Below, piece by piece: positions 50,308 to 63,074 of a stretch of 64,000 bases of DNA (positions are counted from its first letter, which is position 1; the number at the start of each line of letters is the position of its first letter). The translations under genes and the position numbers were made by a program. The notes beneath the pieces were generated by a model. That model searched no databases and was not told the DNA's origin. It was given only the letters and a program-made list of their open reading frames with translations. The DNA is from Chionoecetes opilio (lineage: Eukaryota > Arthropoda > Malacostraca > Decapoda > Majidae), in contig JACEEZ010001829.1 in NCBI GenBank assembly GCA_016584305.1, positions 21,001 to 85,000 of the forward strand, given 5' to 3'.

Positions 50308-50384
50308 GGCCCGTACCGAGAGTCATGACGAAGGTTGAGCTACGAAGGTCGTCGCTCAACCTTCATCATGACTCTGTACGGGCC
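50308..50384. ncRNA. 77-nt perfect-looking hairpin, function unknown
   Basis: GGCCCGTACCGAGAGTCATG continues to AAGGTTGAGC, and GCTCAACCTTCATCATGACT to CTGTACGGGCC, pairing about 30 of 33 positions around a 13-nt loop. The size fits a pre-miRNA, but a small MITE relic is equally possible. It is not inside a recognised gene. Confidence 0.4.
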
Positions 50385-50869
50385 TAAGTGCGTGTGTTTG
50401 AAAGGTTTATTAGTGTGTGTGTGTGTGTGTGTTTGACCTTTAAGACCATGAAGAGGGCCAATTTAAGTGTGTGTGTGTGTGTGTGTTTCTGCTTCAAGAC
50501 CAAGGAAAGAGACCGATTTGGGAACAGTATTTAAGAATAGAGTCGTTACTTCCTCTTAACATGAACCAGCGGGTGTGTGTGTGTGTGAGTGTGAGTGTGT
50601 GAATCAGTGTGTGTGTGTGAGGAGGGAATTCCATCTCTCATTCCATTAATGTCGCTCGCAAATGTAAATACCGACAGACAGACCACTCAATATTTCTATA
50701 GTCTAAGAGTCCAAGCTATAGATACGGGATTGACTGTGTGTGTGACTGTGTGACTGTGTGAAGGGGAGTGGAGAGTGTTGCAAGGGTTGTTTTGTTAGTG
50801 AGCCTTCAAGCCATTTCATAATACTGACCATCTATAATTGTGTTGCATAAGGCCGCAATACCTCGCTAT

Positions 50870-53800
50870 ATTCGCCGCATGTTAAGTTGGCAGAAATGGA
50901 ACCCCTTCACTCAACCATTTCGAACGCACGGGATTGGCTGAGGTGTTGGGTGAGAATGTGCAGTTTACCCCCAAACAGTGCATTCTACCTGATCCTACAT
51001 AAACATACACCCCCAGAGAGTGCATTGTACCCCAGACAGTGTATTTTACCCACTGTTACTCCAGATACAGTTGTTGTTTGGGGAAAAAACTATCTATCTG
51101 TCTCTGATCCTACATAAAATACACCCCCAGAGTATATTCTAGCCCCAGAGACAGTGCAGTCAACCCCCAGATAGCGCATTCTAGCCACTGTAGTTCCAGA
51201 TACAGCACGGAGGTGGGTGTAGGCACGGCTGTACAGTACTACATAAAGTTCCGCCCTAAAGCCCTAACACCCAACGCCTCAGCCCTAAAGCCCCAACACC
51301 CAACACCTCAGCCCTAAAGCCCCAACACCCAACACCTCAGCCCTAAAGCCCCAACACCCAACACCTCAGCCCTAAAGCCCCAACACCCAACACCTCAGCC
51401 CTAAAGCCCCAACACCCAACACCTCAGCCCTAAAGCCCCAACACCCAACACCTCAGCCCTAAAGCCCCAACACCCAACACCTCAGCCCTAAAGCCCCAAC
51501 ACCCAACACCTCAGCCCTAAAGCCCCAACACCCAACACCTCAGCCCTAAAGCCCCAACACCCAACACCTCAGCCCTAAAGCCCAAACCCAACACCCAACA
51601 ACCTCAGCCCTAAAGCCCCAACACCCAACACTTCAGCCCTAAAGCCCCAACACCCAACACCTCAGCCCTAAAGCCCCAACACCCAACACCTCATCCCTAA
51701 AGCAACCCTAACACCCAACACCTCAGCCCTAAAGCCCCAACACCCAACACCTCAGCCCTAAAGCCCCAACACCCAACACCTCAGCCCTAAAGCCCCAACA
51801 CCCAACACCTCAGCCCTAAGCCCCAACACCCAACACCTCAGCCCTAAAGCCCAACACCCAACACCTCAGCCCTAAAGCCCCAACACCCAACACCTCAGCC
51901 CTAAAGCCCCAACACCCAACACCTCAGCCCTAAAGCCCCAACACCCAACACCTCAGCCCTAAAGCCCCAACACCCAACACCTCAGCCCTAAAGCCCCAAA
52001 CACCCAACACCTCAGCCCTAAAGCCCCAACACCCAACACCTCAGCCCTAAAGCCCAAACCCCAACACCTCAGCCCTAAAGCCCCAAGCCCAACACCCAAC
52101 ACCTCAGCCCTAAAGCCCCAACACCCAACACCTCAGCCCTAAAGCCAACACCAACACTCAGCCCTAAGCCCCAACACCCAACACCTCAGCCCTAAAGCCC
52201 CAACACCCAACACCTCAGCCCTAAAGCCCCAACACCCAACACCTCAGCCTAAAGCCCCAACACCCAACACCTCAGCCCTAAAGCCCCAACACCCAACACC
52301 TCAGCCCTAAAGCCCCAACACCCAACACCTCAGCCCCTAAAGCCCCAACAACCCAACACCTCAGCCCTAAAGCCCCAACAACCCAACACCTCAGCCCTAC
52401 AACACCCAACACACTCAGCCCTAAAGCCCCAACACCCAAACCTCAGCCCTAAAGCCCTACAACACCCAACACCTCAGCCCCCTAAAGCCCCAACACCCAA
52501 CACCTCAGCCCTAAAGCCCCAACACCCAACGCCTCAGCCCTAAAGCCCCAACACCCAACACTCAGCCCTAAAGCCCCAACACCCAACACCTCAGCCCTAA
52601 GCCCCAACACCCAACGCCTCAGCCCTAAAGCCCCAAACCTCACCTAAGCCCCAAACCAACACCTCAGCCCTAAAGCCCCAACACCCAACACCTCAGCCCT
52701 AAAGCCCCAACACCCAACACCTCAGCCCTAAAGCCCCAACACCCAAACCTCAGCCCTAAAGCCCCAACACCCACCCTCAGCCCTAAAGCCCCAACACCCA
52801 ACACCTCAGCCCTAAAGCCCCAACACCCAACACCTCAGCCCTAAAGCCCCAACACCCAACACCTCAGCCCTAAAGCCCCAACACCCAACACCTCAGCCCT
52901 AAAGCCCCAACACCCAACACCTCAGCCCTAAAGCCCCAACACCCAACACCTCAGCCCTAAAGCCCCAACACCCAACACCTCAGCCCTAAAGCCCCAACAC
53001 CCAACACCTCAGCCCTAAAGCCCCAACACCCAACACCTCAGCCCTAAAGCCCCAAACACCCAACACCTCAGCCCTAAAGCCCCAACACCCAACACCTCAG
53101 CCCTAAAGCCCAACACCCAACACCTCACCCTAAAGCCCAACACCCAACACCTCAGCCCTAAAGCCCCAAACACCCAACACCTCAGCCCTAAAGCCCCAAC
53201 ACCCAACACCCCAGCCCTAAAGCCCCAACACCCAACACCTCAGCCTAAAGCCCCAACACCCAACACCTCAGCCCTAAAGCCCCAACACCCAACACCTCAG
53301 CCCTAAAGCCCTAAACCCTACACCCACACCCTCAGCCCTAAAGCCCCAACACCCAAACACCTCAGCCCTAAAGCCCAAACACCCAACACCTCAGCCCTAA
53401 AGCCCCAACACCCCAACACCCAACACCTCAGCCTAAAGCCCCAACACCCAACACCTCACCCCTAAAGCCCCAACACCCAACACCTCAGCCCTAAAGCCCC
53501 AACACCCAACACCTCAGCCCTAAAGCCCCAACACCCAACACCTCAGCCCTAAAGCCCCAACACCCAACACCTCAGCCCTAAAGCCCCAACACCCAACACC
53601 TCAGCCCTAAAGCCCCAACACCCAACACCTCAGCCCTAAAGCCCCAACACCCAACACCTCAGCCCTAAAGCCCCAACACCCAACACCTCAGCCCTAAAGC
53701 CCCAACACCCAACACCTCAGCCCTAAAGCCCCAACACCCACACACTCAGCCCTAAAGCCCCAACACCCAACACCTCAGCCCTAAAGCCCCAACACCCAAC

Positions 53801-56800
53801 ACCTCAGCCCTAAAGCCCCAACACCCAACACCTCAGCCCTAAAGCCCCAACACCCAACACCTCAGCCCTAAAGCCCAACACCCAACACCTCAGCCCTAAA
53901 GCCCCAACACCCAACACCTCAGCCCTAAAGCCCCAACACCCAACACCTCACCCTAAAGCCCTAAAGCCCTAACACCCAACACCTCAGCCCTAAAGCCCCA
54001 ACACCCAACACCTCAGCCCTAAAGCCCCAACACCCAACACCTCAGCCCTAAAGCCCCAACACCCAACACCTCAGCCCTAAAGCCCCAACACCCAACACCT
54101 CAGCCCTAAAGCCCCAACACCCAACACCTCAGCCCTAAAGCCCCAACACCCAACACCTCAGCCCTAAAGCCCCAACACCCAACACCTCAGCCTCAGCCCT
54201 AAAGCCCCAACACCTCAGCCCTAAAGCCCAACCCAACACCCAACACCTCAGCCCTAAAGCCCCAACACCCAACACCTCAGCCCTAAAGCCCCAACACCCA
54301 ACACCTCAGCCCTAAAGCCCCAACACCCAACACCTCAGCCCTAAAGCCCCAACACCCAACACCTCAGCCCTAAAGCCCCAACACCCAACACCTCAGCCCT
54401 AAAGCCCCAACACCCAACACCTCAGCCCTAAAGCCCAAACCCAACCTCAGCCTAAAGCCCACACCACACCTCAGCCCTAAAGCCCAACACCCACACCTAG
54501 CCCTAAAGCCCAACACCAACACCTCAGCCTAACCAACCACCCTCGCCTAAAGCCCCAACACCCAACACCTCAGCCCTAAAGCCCAACACCCAACACCTCA
54601 GCCCTAAAGCCCAAACACCCAAACCTCAGCCCTAAGCCACACCCACACCTCAGCCCTAAAGCCCCAACACCCAACACCTCAGCCCTAAAGCCCCAACACC
54701 CAACACCTCAGCCCTAAAGCCCCAACACCCAACACCTCAGCCCTAAAGCCCCAACACCCAACACCTCAGCCCTAAAGCCCCAACACCAACACCTCAGCCC
54801 TAAAGCCCCAACACCCAACACCTCAGCCCTAAAGCCCCAACACCCAACACCTCAGCCCTAAAGCCCAACACCCAACACCTCAGCCCTAAAGCCACATGCC
54901 CTAAAGCCCCAACCCCAACACCTCAGCCAAAGCCCTAATAGCCCAACACCCAACACCTCAGCCCTAAAGCCCCAACACCCAACACCTCAGCCCTAAAGCC
55001 CCAACACCCAACACCTCAGCCCTAAAGCCCCAACCCACACCTCAGCCCTAAAGCCCACACCCAACAAGCCTAAGCCCTAAAGCCCCAAACACCCAACACC
55101 TCAGCCCTAAAGCCCCAACACCCAACACCTCAGCCCTAAAGCCCCAACACCCAACACCTCAGCCCTAAAGCCCCAACACCCAACACCTCAGCCCTAAAGC
55201 CCCAACACCCAACACCTCAGCCCTAAAGCCCCAACACCCAACACCTCAGCCCTAAAGCCCCAACACCCAACACCTCAGCCCTAAAGCCCCAACACCCAAC
55301 CCTCAGCCCTAAAGCCCCAACACCCAACACCTCAGCCCTAAAGCCCCAACACCCAACACCTCAGCCCTAAAGCCCCAACACCCAACACCTCAGCCCTAAA
55401 GCCCCAACACCCAACACCTCACCCTAAAGCCCAACACCCAACACCTCAGCCCTAAAGCCCCAACACCCAACACCTCAGCCCTAAAGCCCCAACACCCACC
55501 CTCAGCCCTAAAGCCCACACCTCAGCCCTAAAGCCCCAACACCCAACACCTCAGCCCTAAAGCCCCAACACCCAACGCCTCAGCCCTAAAGCCCCAACAC
55601 CCAACACCTCAGCCCTAAAGCCCCAACCCCAACACCTCAGCCCTAAAGCCCCAACACCCAACACCTCAGCCCTAAAGCCCAACACCACACTCACCCAAAG
55701 CCCAACACCTCAGCCCTAAAGCCCAACACCCAACACGCCCCAACACCTCAGCCCTAAAGCCCAACACCCAACACCTCAGCCCTAAAGCCCCAACACCCAA
55801 CACCTCAGCCCTAAAGCCCCAACACCCAACACCTCAGCCCTAAAGCCCCAACACCCAACGCCTCAGCCCTAAAGCCCCAACACCCAACACCTCAGCCCTA
55901 AAGCCCACACCCAACACCTCACCTAAAGCCCCAACACCAACACCTAGCCAAGCCCAAACCCAACACCACTAAAGCCCCAACACCAACCTCAGCCCTAAAG
56001 CCCACCCCAACACCTCAGCCCTAAAGCCCCAACACCCAACACCTCAGCCCTAAAGCCCCAACACCCAACACCTCAGCCCTAAAGCCCCAACACCCAACAC
56101 CTCAGCCCTAAAGCCCCAACACCCAACACCTCAGCCCTAAAGCCCCAAACACCAACACCTCAGCCCTAAAGCCCCAACACCCAACACCTCAGCCCTAAAG
56201 CCCAACACCAACACCTCAGCCCTAAAGCCCCAACACCCAACACCTCAGCCCTAAAGCCCCAACCCCAACACCTCAGCCCTAAAGCCCCAACACCCAACAC
56301 CTCAGCCCTAAAGCCCCAACACCAACACCTCAGCCCTAAAGCCCCAACACCCAACACCTCAGCCCTAAAGCCCCAACACCAACACCTCAGCCCTAAAGCC
56401 CCAACACCCAACACCTCAGCCCTAAAGCCCCAACACCCAACACCTCAGCCCTAAAGCCCAACACCCAACAACCCACACTCGCCCTAAAGCCCCAACACCC
56501 AACACCTCAGCCCTAAAGCCCCAACACCCAACACCTCAGCCCTAAAGCCCCAACACCCAACACCTCAGCCCTAAAGCCCAACACCCAACACCTCAGCCCT
56601 AAAGCCCCAACACCCAACACCTCAGCCCTAAAGCCCCAACACCCAACACCTCAGCCCTAAAGCCCCAACACCCAACACCTCAGCCCTAAAGCCCCAACAC
56701 CAACACCTCAGCCCTAAAGCCCCAACACCCAACACCTCAGCCCTAAAGCCCCAACACCCAACACCTCAGCCCTAAAGCCCCAACACCCAACACCTCAGCC

Positions 56801-58192
56801 CTAAAGCCCCAACACCCAACACCTCAGCCCTAAAGCCCCAACACCCAACACCTCAGCCCTAAAGCCCCAACACCCAACACCTCAGCCCTAAAGCCCCAAC
56901 ACCCAACAACCTCAGCCCTAAAGCCCACACCCAACACCAACACCACCCTAGCCCTAAAGCCCCAACACCCAACACCTCAGCCCTAAAGCCCCAACACCCA
57001 ACACCTCAGCCCTAAAGCCCCAACACCCAACACCTCAGCCCTAAAGCCCCAACACCCAACACCTCAGCCCTAAAGCCCCAACACCCAAACACCTCACCCT
57101 AAAGCCCCAACACCCAACACCTCAGCCCTAAAGCCCCAACACCCAACACCTCAGCCCTAAAGCCCCAACACCCAACACCTCAGCCCTAAAGCCCCAACAC
57201 CCAACACCTCACCCTAAAGCCCCAACACCACACCTCAGCCCTAAAGCCCCAACACCCAACACCTCAGCCCTAAAGCCCCAACACCCAACACCTCAGCCCT
57301 AAAGCCCCAACACCCAACACCTCAGCCCTAAAGCCCCAACACCCAACACCTCAGCCCTAAAGCCCCAACACCCAACACCTCAGCCCTAAAGCCCCAACAC
57401 CCAACACCTCAGCCCTAAAGCCCCAACACCCAACACCTCAGCCCTAAAGCCCAACACCCAACACCTCAGCCCTAAAGCCCCAACACCCAACACTCAGCCC
57501 TAAAGCCCCAACACCCAACACCTCAGCCCTAAAGCCCCAACACCCAACACCTCAGCCCTAAAGCCCCAACACCCAACACCTCAGCCCTAAAGCCCTAAAC
57601 ACCCAACACCTCAGCCCTAAAGCCCCAACACCCAACACCTCAGCCCTAAAGCCCCAACACCCAACACCTCAGCCCTAAAGCCCCAACACCCAACACCTCA
57701 GCCCTAAAGCCCCAACACCCAACACCTCAGCCCTAAAGCCCCAACACCCAACACCTCCCCTAAAGCCCCAACACCCAAACCTCAGCCCTAAAGCCCTAAC
57801 ACCCAACAAGCCTCAGCCCTAAAGGCCCCAACACCCAACACTCAGCCTAAAGCCCCAACACCCAACACCTCAGCCCTAAAGCCCCAACACCCAACACCTC
57901 AGCCCTAAAGCCCAACACAACCTCGCCTAAGCCAACCTACACTCCCTAAAGCCCCAACACCAACACCTCACCCTAAAGCCCCAACACCAAAACACCTCAG
58001 CCCTAAACCCCAACACCCAACACTCAGCCTAACCAACCCCAACACTCAGCCCTAAAGCCCCAACCAAACCTCAGCCCTAAAGCCCAACACCCAACACCTC
58101 ACCCCTTAAGCCCCAACACCTCAGCCAATCCCGCGTGTTCGAAATGGTCGAGTGAAGGGGTTCCGTTTTCGCCAACTTAACGTGCGGCAAGT
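50870..58192. mobile_element. Inverted-repeat element about 7.3 kb long, swollen by a 29-bp minisatellite
   Basis: Left 50873-50952 and right about 58115-58190 are inverted for about 75 bp (CGTTAAGTTGGC / GGAACCCCTTCACTC / CCATTTCGAA / GGGATTGGCTGAGGTGTTGG). A left sub-terminal part (50953-51255) contains TACACCCCCAGAGAGTGCAT-type repeats. Everything else is the array. Confidence 0.88.
51256..58115 (+). repeat. 29-bp minisatellite (CCCTAAAGCCCCAACACCCA plus ACACCTCAG), about 230 copies
   Basis: Long homogeneous stretches alternate with patches rich in small deletions (54430-54640, 55680-55990, 57905-58110). CAACACCTCAG is shared with the element's own inner terminal repeat. The complementary strand is G-rich (GTTGGGTGTTGGGGC) and should favour G-quadruplexes. 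Confidence 0.98.
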
Positions 58193-58199
58193 ATACAAA

Positions 58200-59860
58200 A
58201 ACTAGCCTGTTTAGTATTTACACGCGCCAATCTGTTTATCATGTGTGGACGTGTGTATAGAGCAACTTTTGAGCCACACACTGTAATTATAAAAAGCAAA
58301 CAAATATATATGCAAACTTTTGTAGAAACCAAATGCAGATAAAGTTCAAAATATTCCTAGAGATATTACTTATTTATTTCCTTTGATAATTATAATCTAT
58401 TTAAATGTGTGTATTAGGTTTACAGAGAAGATAGTGTGGTGAGTTAGCAGCCTGTTAGATGTGCACTATCAGTTAGGGTGGTATAGTAGATTGTAGCATA
58501 GTAGTTATAAGCAGAGTATATAACTGTTGTAGAGTATAGAGTAGTTAAAGTATAGTAGTATAGTATGTATTCGTAGTATAGTAATCTAGTAGATATAGTA
58601 CTATAGTGAGAGAGATCATGAGTAAGTAGTGTAGAGTGTTTATATAGTTAGTGTTGAAGTAGTAGTAGTAATAGTACTATTAGTGTAGAGTAAACAGTTC
58701 ATTTTAAGCAAATTACTGCGCATTCTTGGATTCGAAAGTACAAGGCTACCTGTAAAAATAGTTTTATACTATTCCTTTTATGTTTGTAATAAGACTTGAG
58801 TAAAGAGGGACCTGGATTACACGTAGAGCGACAGAAGTTATCATATTGGAGTACTGAATGTCTCTGGGCGAATTTTCCTAGGGAACATTTGTCGTATGGT
58901 GGCAGTAGTTCATGGGAAGTTATGCCTGCACTGTAATTGGGGTCTGCTTGGAGGAAGTGATACTGTTGATTGACTTGTAGAGAGATAGACTGTATGATTG
59001 GCGAAGAAAAAGGATTAGATGCCTCCTGTGTTGTAAATTGACCTGTAGAAGAGACGTAGATGGGGGAAATCAGAGTATGATTGCCACTGTGCTTGTAATG
59101 TTGACTTGTAGAGAGGGAAGGAACCTGTGATTGACCTGTAGAGGCGACAAGTAACAAGTTTATAGGGAGGAGTTACTGATATGCCTGCTCTGTGCTTGTA
59201 ATATTGACCTGTAGAGGCGACAAGTAACAAGTTCATAGGGAGGAGTTACTGATATGCCTGCACTGTGCTTGTAATATTGACTTGTAGAGGCGAGGGAAGG
59301 TTGTGGTAGCCTCTAGTCATGTATGTAGACACACAAGCACACAGAACACTTTTCAGTTTTTTTCCTCGTTTAATTTTATTTTTATTTAATTATAATTTAA
59401 TTCTCATACTAATTCCTGATAATGGTTATAGATATTGTAGTGTTTCTGTATCAACCTGTTTCACTGTTGCCTTTCCATCAGTACACACAAATACTTACTG
59501 TGATATATATCTTTTTCTATATATTATCACCCGACAGATGGAATTATTTTTGGATTTCTATTTTTGAATTTATTATTTTGATTTGTGTTAGTAAATCTCT
59601 CAAAGTTACTGCAGGATTACAAAAACAATCATTACAGTAAAATTTATATATTTTTTTATATAATAGAGTAGTAACATTGGACTGCAACATCACTTATGTA
59701 TAGATTCATATAGGATATTTTGCTGTAAGCATAACTAAATGGACCTCAGTGCCCACCCACCGACCCACCCACCGATAACACAGGACAAGTTGTCTCACCC
59801 AGACTCCCGATAACACGGGACAAGGCATAACAGAGGACACTTCATGCCACCCAGACTCCC
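58200..59860. other. AT-rich intergenic or 3' UTR DNA, no gene
   Basis: GTAGTATAGTA words at 58460-58690. An about 80-bp block (GAGGCGACAAGTAACAAGTT, GGAGGAGTTACTGATATGCC) is repeated two to three times at 59090-59290. There is no convincing coding frame on either strand. Confidence 0.6.
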
Positions 59861-60080
59861 TAAAGGTGCGTCCACACTAGGCATTACCATGTGCATTACG
59901 TGATGCGGGAAGTGATGCAGAACGGGTGTGTGTCCACACAAGGCATCACGATGCGCATTATAATGCGGGAACTCTATTTTCCTGTTGAGTGATGCGGAAA
60001 AGTAATGCGGGAAGCAAATCTAGCGCGGGGCATTTCTGCAACGTAATGCCCGCATCAGTAGCCGTCTAGCTCTGCATTAT

Positions 60081-60847
60081 ACAATAAACCCTTCATGCTC
60101 GCGGGGGTTAGGGAACAGAGACACCAGCGAGTATCGTAAATCCGCGAGCATGACATTAGTCATTCATTTACCCTTTTTTTTTTTTTTTTTTTTTTTTTAC
60201 ATCACAAGGAACTGGCCAAGGGCACAACAAAAATGGGTAACACAAAGCCCGCTTAGTTGCCAGTCCCTATAAAGAAGACTAAGAGAATAAAATAAAAACA
60301 GGGGTAGGCCAATTTAGTTCGGGAGGTGTCTTGTTACTCTTCTTTTGAAAAGATTTTTAAGTCATAGGAAAGTGGAAAACTAGAAACAGGAAGAGAGTTC
60401 CAGAGTTTACCAGTGAAAGGGATGAAAGAGTAAAGATACTGATTAACTCTTGCATTAGGAAGATGGACAGAATAGGGATGAGAATGAGTAGAAAGTCTTG
60501 TGCAGCGAGGCCGCGGGAGTGGGGGAGGCATGCAGTTAGCAAGTTCAGAAGAGCAGTGAGCATGAAAGTAACGGTAGAAGAGCAAGAGAAGCAACATTGC
60601 GGCGGTGATTTAAAGATTGAAGACAGTCAGTCAGAGGAGAGGAGTTGATGAGACGAAAAGCTTTTGACTCAACCCTGTTTAGGAGAGCTGTATGAGTGGA
60701 TCCTCCCCAAACATGTGAGACACACTCCATACATGGGCGGATAAGGCCCCTGTACAGAGCAAGCAATTGGGAGGGAGTAAAAAAAAAAAAGGGGGGGGGT
60801 TGAAAACCCGCGAGTAATCAAATCCGCGAGCATAAAGGGTTTATTGT
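60081..60847. mobile_element. Nested mariner/pogo-like MITE (TACAATAAACCC ends)
   Basis: Left CAATAAACCCTTCATGCTCG and right CGAGCATAAAGGGTTTATTG, with TA on each side. The sub-terminal CCGCGAG words are inverted too. It is itself split by a LINE at 60174-60790. Confidence 0.8.
60174..60790 (-). mobile_element. 3' end of a CR1/Jockey-type LINE nested in the MITE
   Basis: On the - strand it codes LYRGLIRPCMECVSHVWGG and FTGKLWNSLPVSSFPLSYDL, the usual C-terminal text of such LINEs, broken by frame shifts. It ends in a poly-A tail (T run at 60174-60198). 5'-truncated. Confidence 0.82.
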
Positions 60848-60984
60848 ATAGCATTGCATTATAATGCACATCGTAATGCCTTGTGTGGACGCACCCTAAC
60901 ACAATAATCACAAGAGTGGCCGGGCGTTGGTGGGACAATAGGGAATCTGTCATCTAGTTATTTATTTTTTATATGTCCCTGCAA

Positions 60985-61105
60985 ACCCAACAGTCACAAC
61001 ACCCAGCCAGGCACCCTGCAGGGACCCAGCCAGGCACCCTGCAGGGACCCAGCCAGGCACCCTGCAGGGACCCAGCCAGGCACCCAGCCAGGCACCCTGC
61101 AGGGA
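60985..61105 (+). repeat. 22-23-bp tandem repeat (GGGACCCAGCCAGGCACCCT)
   Basis: About five copies of GCAGGGACCCAGCCAGGCAC, with one unit shortened at 61083. Confidence 0.93.
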
Positions 61106-61364
61106 AATAATTGTGAAATACTCGGGGAAATTAATGAACCTACACACTGTCTATAGACCGAACACGTTACCCCAAGACCACCACCACCACCACGCCACTC
61201 CCTCCCGCCCCGATAATGTCTTGTGTCTCTATGTACAGGTTTATATGTATTATATATATGTCACCTTAATCACATACAAAGGCACCTTCTCTTAGCTGTT
61301 AGAGGTTTTGATTCACCTTCTTTCATGCCTATTTCAAGAGTACATCAATTTTTGTACACACAGA

Positions 61365-61436
61365 CACACACACACAGTAAACTCAGACACACACACACAC
61401 ACACACACACAGTAAACTCAGACACACACACACAGT
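61365..61436 (+). repeat. (CA)n with AGTAAACTCAGA spacers
   Basis: Three CA tracts are separated by CAGTAAACTCAGACACAC, a duplicated mixed unit. Confidence 0.85.
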
Positions 61437-61529
61437 TATCAGTTCCTTCTCCTCCACCACTCAGTGAATCAGATGAAATATTTGACTTTTTATCCCAGGA
61501 AAGTTTACAGTACAAGATGTGTTAACCCT

Positions 61530-61835
61530 TCTTATTGCAGGACAAACAAAGACAGACAAATATTACCCAAGCACACTGTATCACAACACTGCATTCCTTA
61601 TTACAGGACAGACAAGGACAAGTATCACCCAATAACATCATTACTTTCCTTATTACAGGACAGACAAGGAGAAGTATCACCCAATAACATCATTACTTTC
61701 CTTATTACAGGACAGACAAGGACAAGTATCACCCAATTACTTCACTCCTTTCCTTATTACAGGACAGACAAGGACAAGTATCACCCAATAACATCATTCT
61801 TTTCCTTATTGCAGGACAGACAAGAATTACCCAAT
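61530..61835 (+). repeat. About 52-bp minisatellite
   Basis: TTATTACAGGACAGACAAGG, then ACAAGTATCACCCAATAACA, TCATTACTTTCC; about six copies. TTATTACAG/GACAG is acceptor-like on the + strand, but no coding follows. Confidence 0.92.
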
Positions 61836-61849
61836 CACTTTCAATACTT

Positions 61850-62690
61850 GTAAATCTCCTTTCAACACTTGTATGAAAAATATAATGACTCTGTACAGGA
61901 CCTTTCACAACGCTGCTATGGAAAGTTGTTTACCAATGGCCAGATTCTGCGTGACTGACTAGAGAACTGTTGTGTTTAGCGGTGACGCCCGGACAGCGAG
62001 ATGGGAATGACACACACTCCCTGGGTGGTTGTGAGGCAGATACTCCCATAGATACTGTACTAGTCTCCCTGTGTTATATCAGAACATAAGGAAGCTACAA
62101 GAGGCCAGCCAATGGAGATATTGAAGATGTCACAGTTAATTGAAATGGTGAAGAGTTGGTATTGGCCAGACATCAAAGGTCTGATGGCAGTATGGGAGGA
62201 GCTATTATCTTGCTCATAGCTGGTGCACAGGGAACCATCTGTCCTCAAGCCACCGCTCACCAACAGCGTCCACAACACTTTATAGAACTTTACTGATCCT
62301 TCCAGCCATGGTCACAAGGACATCAACAGACGTAGCTCCACTAACGTAATGGAAGATATACTTTACAGGACTGAAACAACGGAGAGGCTCGACAGACATG
62401 AGGTCTCAGGTCACAGTGACCTGACCTCATGACCCAGGCAGGACACAAACCACAGGAGTAATTGCACAACATAAGTAATGGAAGAGCAGCTGTCTGTACC
62501 ATACTTTACGACACCTTCACACGCAGCTGCCTAGTGCCGTACAGCTGTGCCAACATTCACACCTGGAGTTACAGTGGTTAAAATACACCGTCCGGGGGTT
62601 GGTTGGGTTGCCTTGCCTTGCCTTGCCTTGCCTTGGCTTGGCTTGACTTGACTTGACTTGACTTGACTTGACTTAAACTTGGCTTGCGTC
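61850..62690 (-). other. Probable 3' UTR of the USP gene
   Basis: Mostly unique sequence directly downstream (on the - strand) of the USP stop. It contains a LINE tail fragment (62078-62106) and TTGCC/TTGAC pentamer runs (62605-62672). The poly(A) site is not identified. Confidence 0.4.
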
Positions 62691-62696
62691 GTCCCT

Positions 62697-62913
62697 TCAC
62701 ACACTGCTGTTGATGGTGAGGCCGGTGTTCGTAGCCTCGTAGAAGAGGAGGTACGCGGCGGAGGTCTTGATGGAGGAGTGTTCGTACACCTCGTGGTCGT
62801 CGAAGCGGTACCAGGTCTTGTTGTTGATAGGGGAGCGGCAGAAGGCGGTGTAGTGGCCGCCGTCCATCGTGCCGTAGTGGTTGCAGACGGCGTAAAGGTC
62901 GTATTTGGTGTAC
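62697..62913 (-). CDS. Ubiquitin-specific protease, last coding exon (partial gene)
   Basis: Reads YTKYDLYAVCNHYGTMDGGH, then YTAFCRS, TWYRFDDHEV and SAAYLLFYEA, ending TGLTINSSV and a stop. This is the C-terminal His box of USP (peptidase C19) enzymes: GGHYTAFC holds the catalytic His and the FDD segment the third catalytic residue region. USPs remove ubiquitin from proteins. The fit is closest to the USP2/USP8-like group, but one exon cannot fix the orthologue. The acceptor (minus CCCTAG) is at 62914-62919; the first base completes a codon from an exon beyond the window. Confidence 0.93.
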
Positions 62914-63074
62914 CTAGGGCCGAGAGGAGAGATAAATAATACCGCCGATGAGAGGAGAGATAGAGAAATAATACTGCCGATGAGAGTGTAGAGAGTGAAA
63001 TAATAGATAAAAAAGATGATGATGGATGATATCGGTAGATAGATAGATATAGATAGATAAGCATTATTTTGTGA

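Larger units (their letters stand above)
59868..60898. mobile_element. DNA-transposon MITE (GGTGCGTCCACAC ends), host of two nested insertions
   Basis: Left GGTGCGTCCACAC(T)AGGCAT and right ATGCCTTGTGTGGACGCACC are inverted and flanked by CTA on both sides, which would fit a 3-bp duplication as in PIF/Harbinger. Interior GCATTATAATGC words. It is interrupted by the element at 60081-60847. Confidence 0.75.

Noticed and set aside
51256..58115. Telomere repeat (CCCTAA in each unit)
   Set aside because: CCCTAA occurs once per 29-bp unit only. Arthropod telomeres are usually (TTAGG)n, and none is present.
58699..59157. 152-codon frame on the - strand
   Set aside because: No homology recognised. 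It overlaps an 80-bp tandem repeat, has no splice or promoter context, and its composition matches the surrounding AT-rich DNA.
61464..61853. 129-codon frame with TDKDKYHP repeats
   Set aside because: It follows the 52-bp minisatellite and shifts frame between units. No independent evidence of coding.
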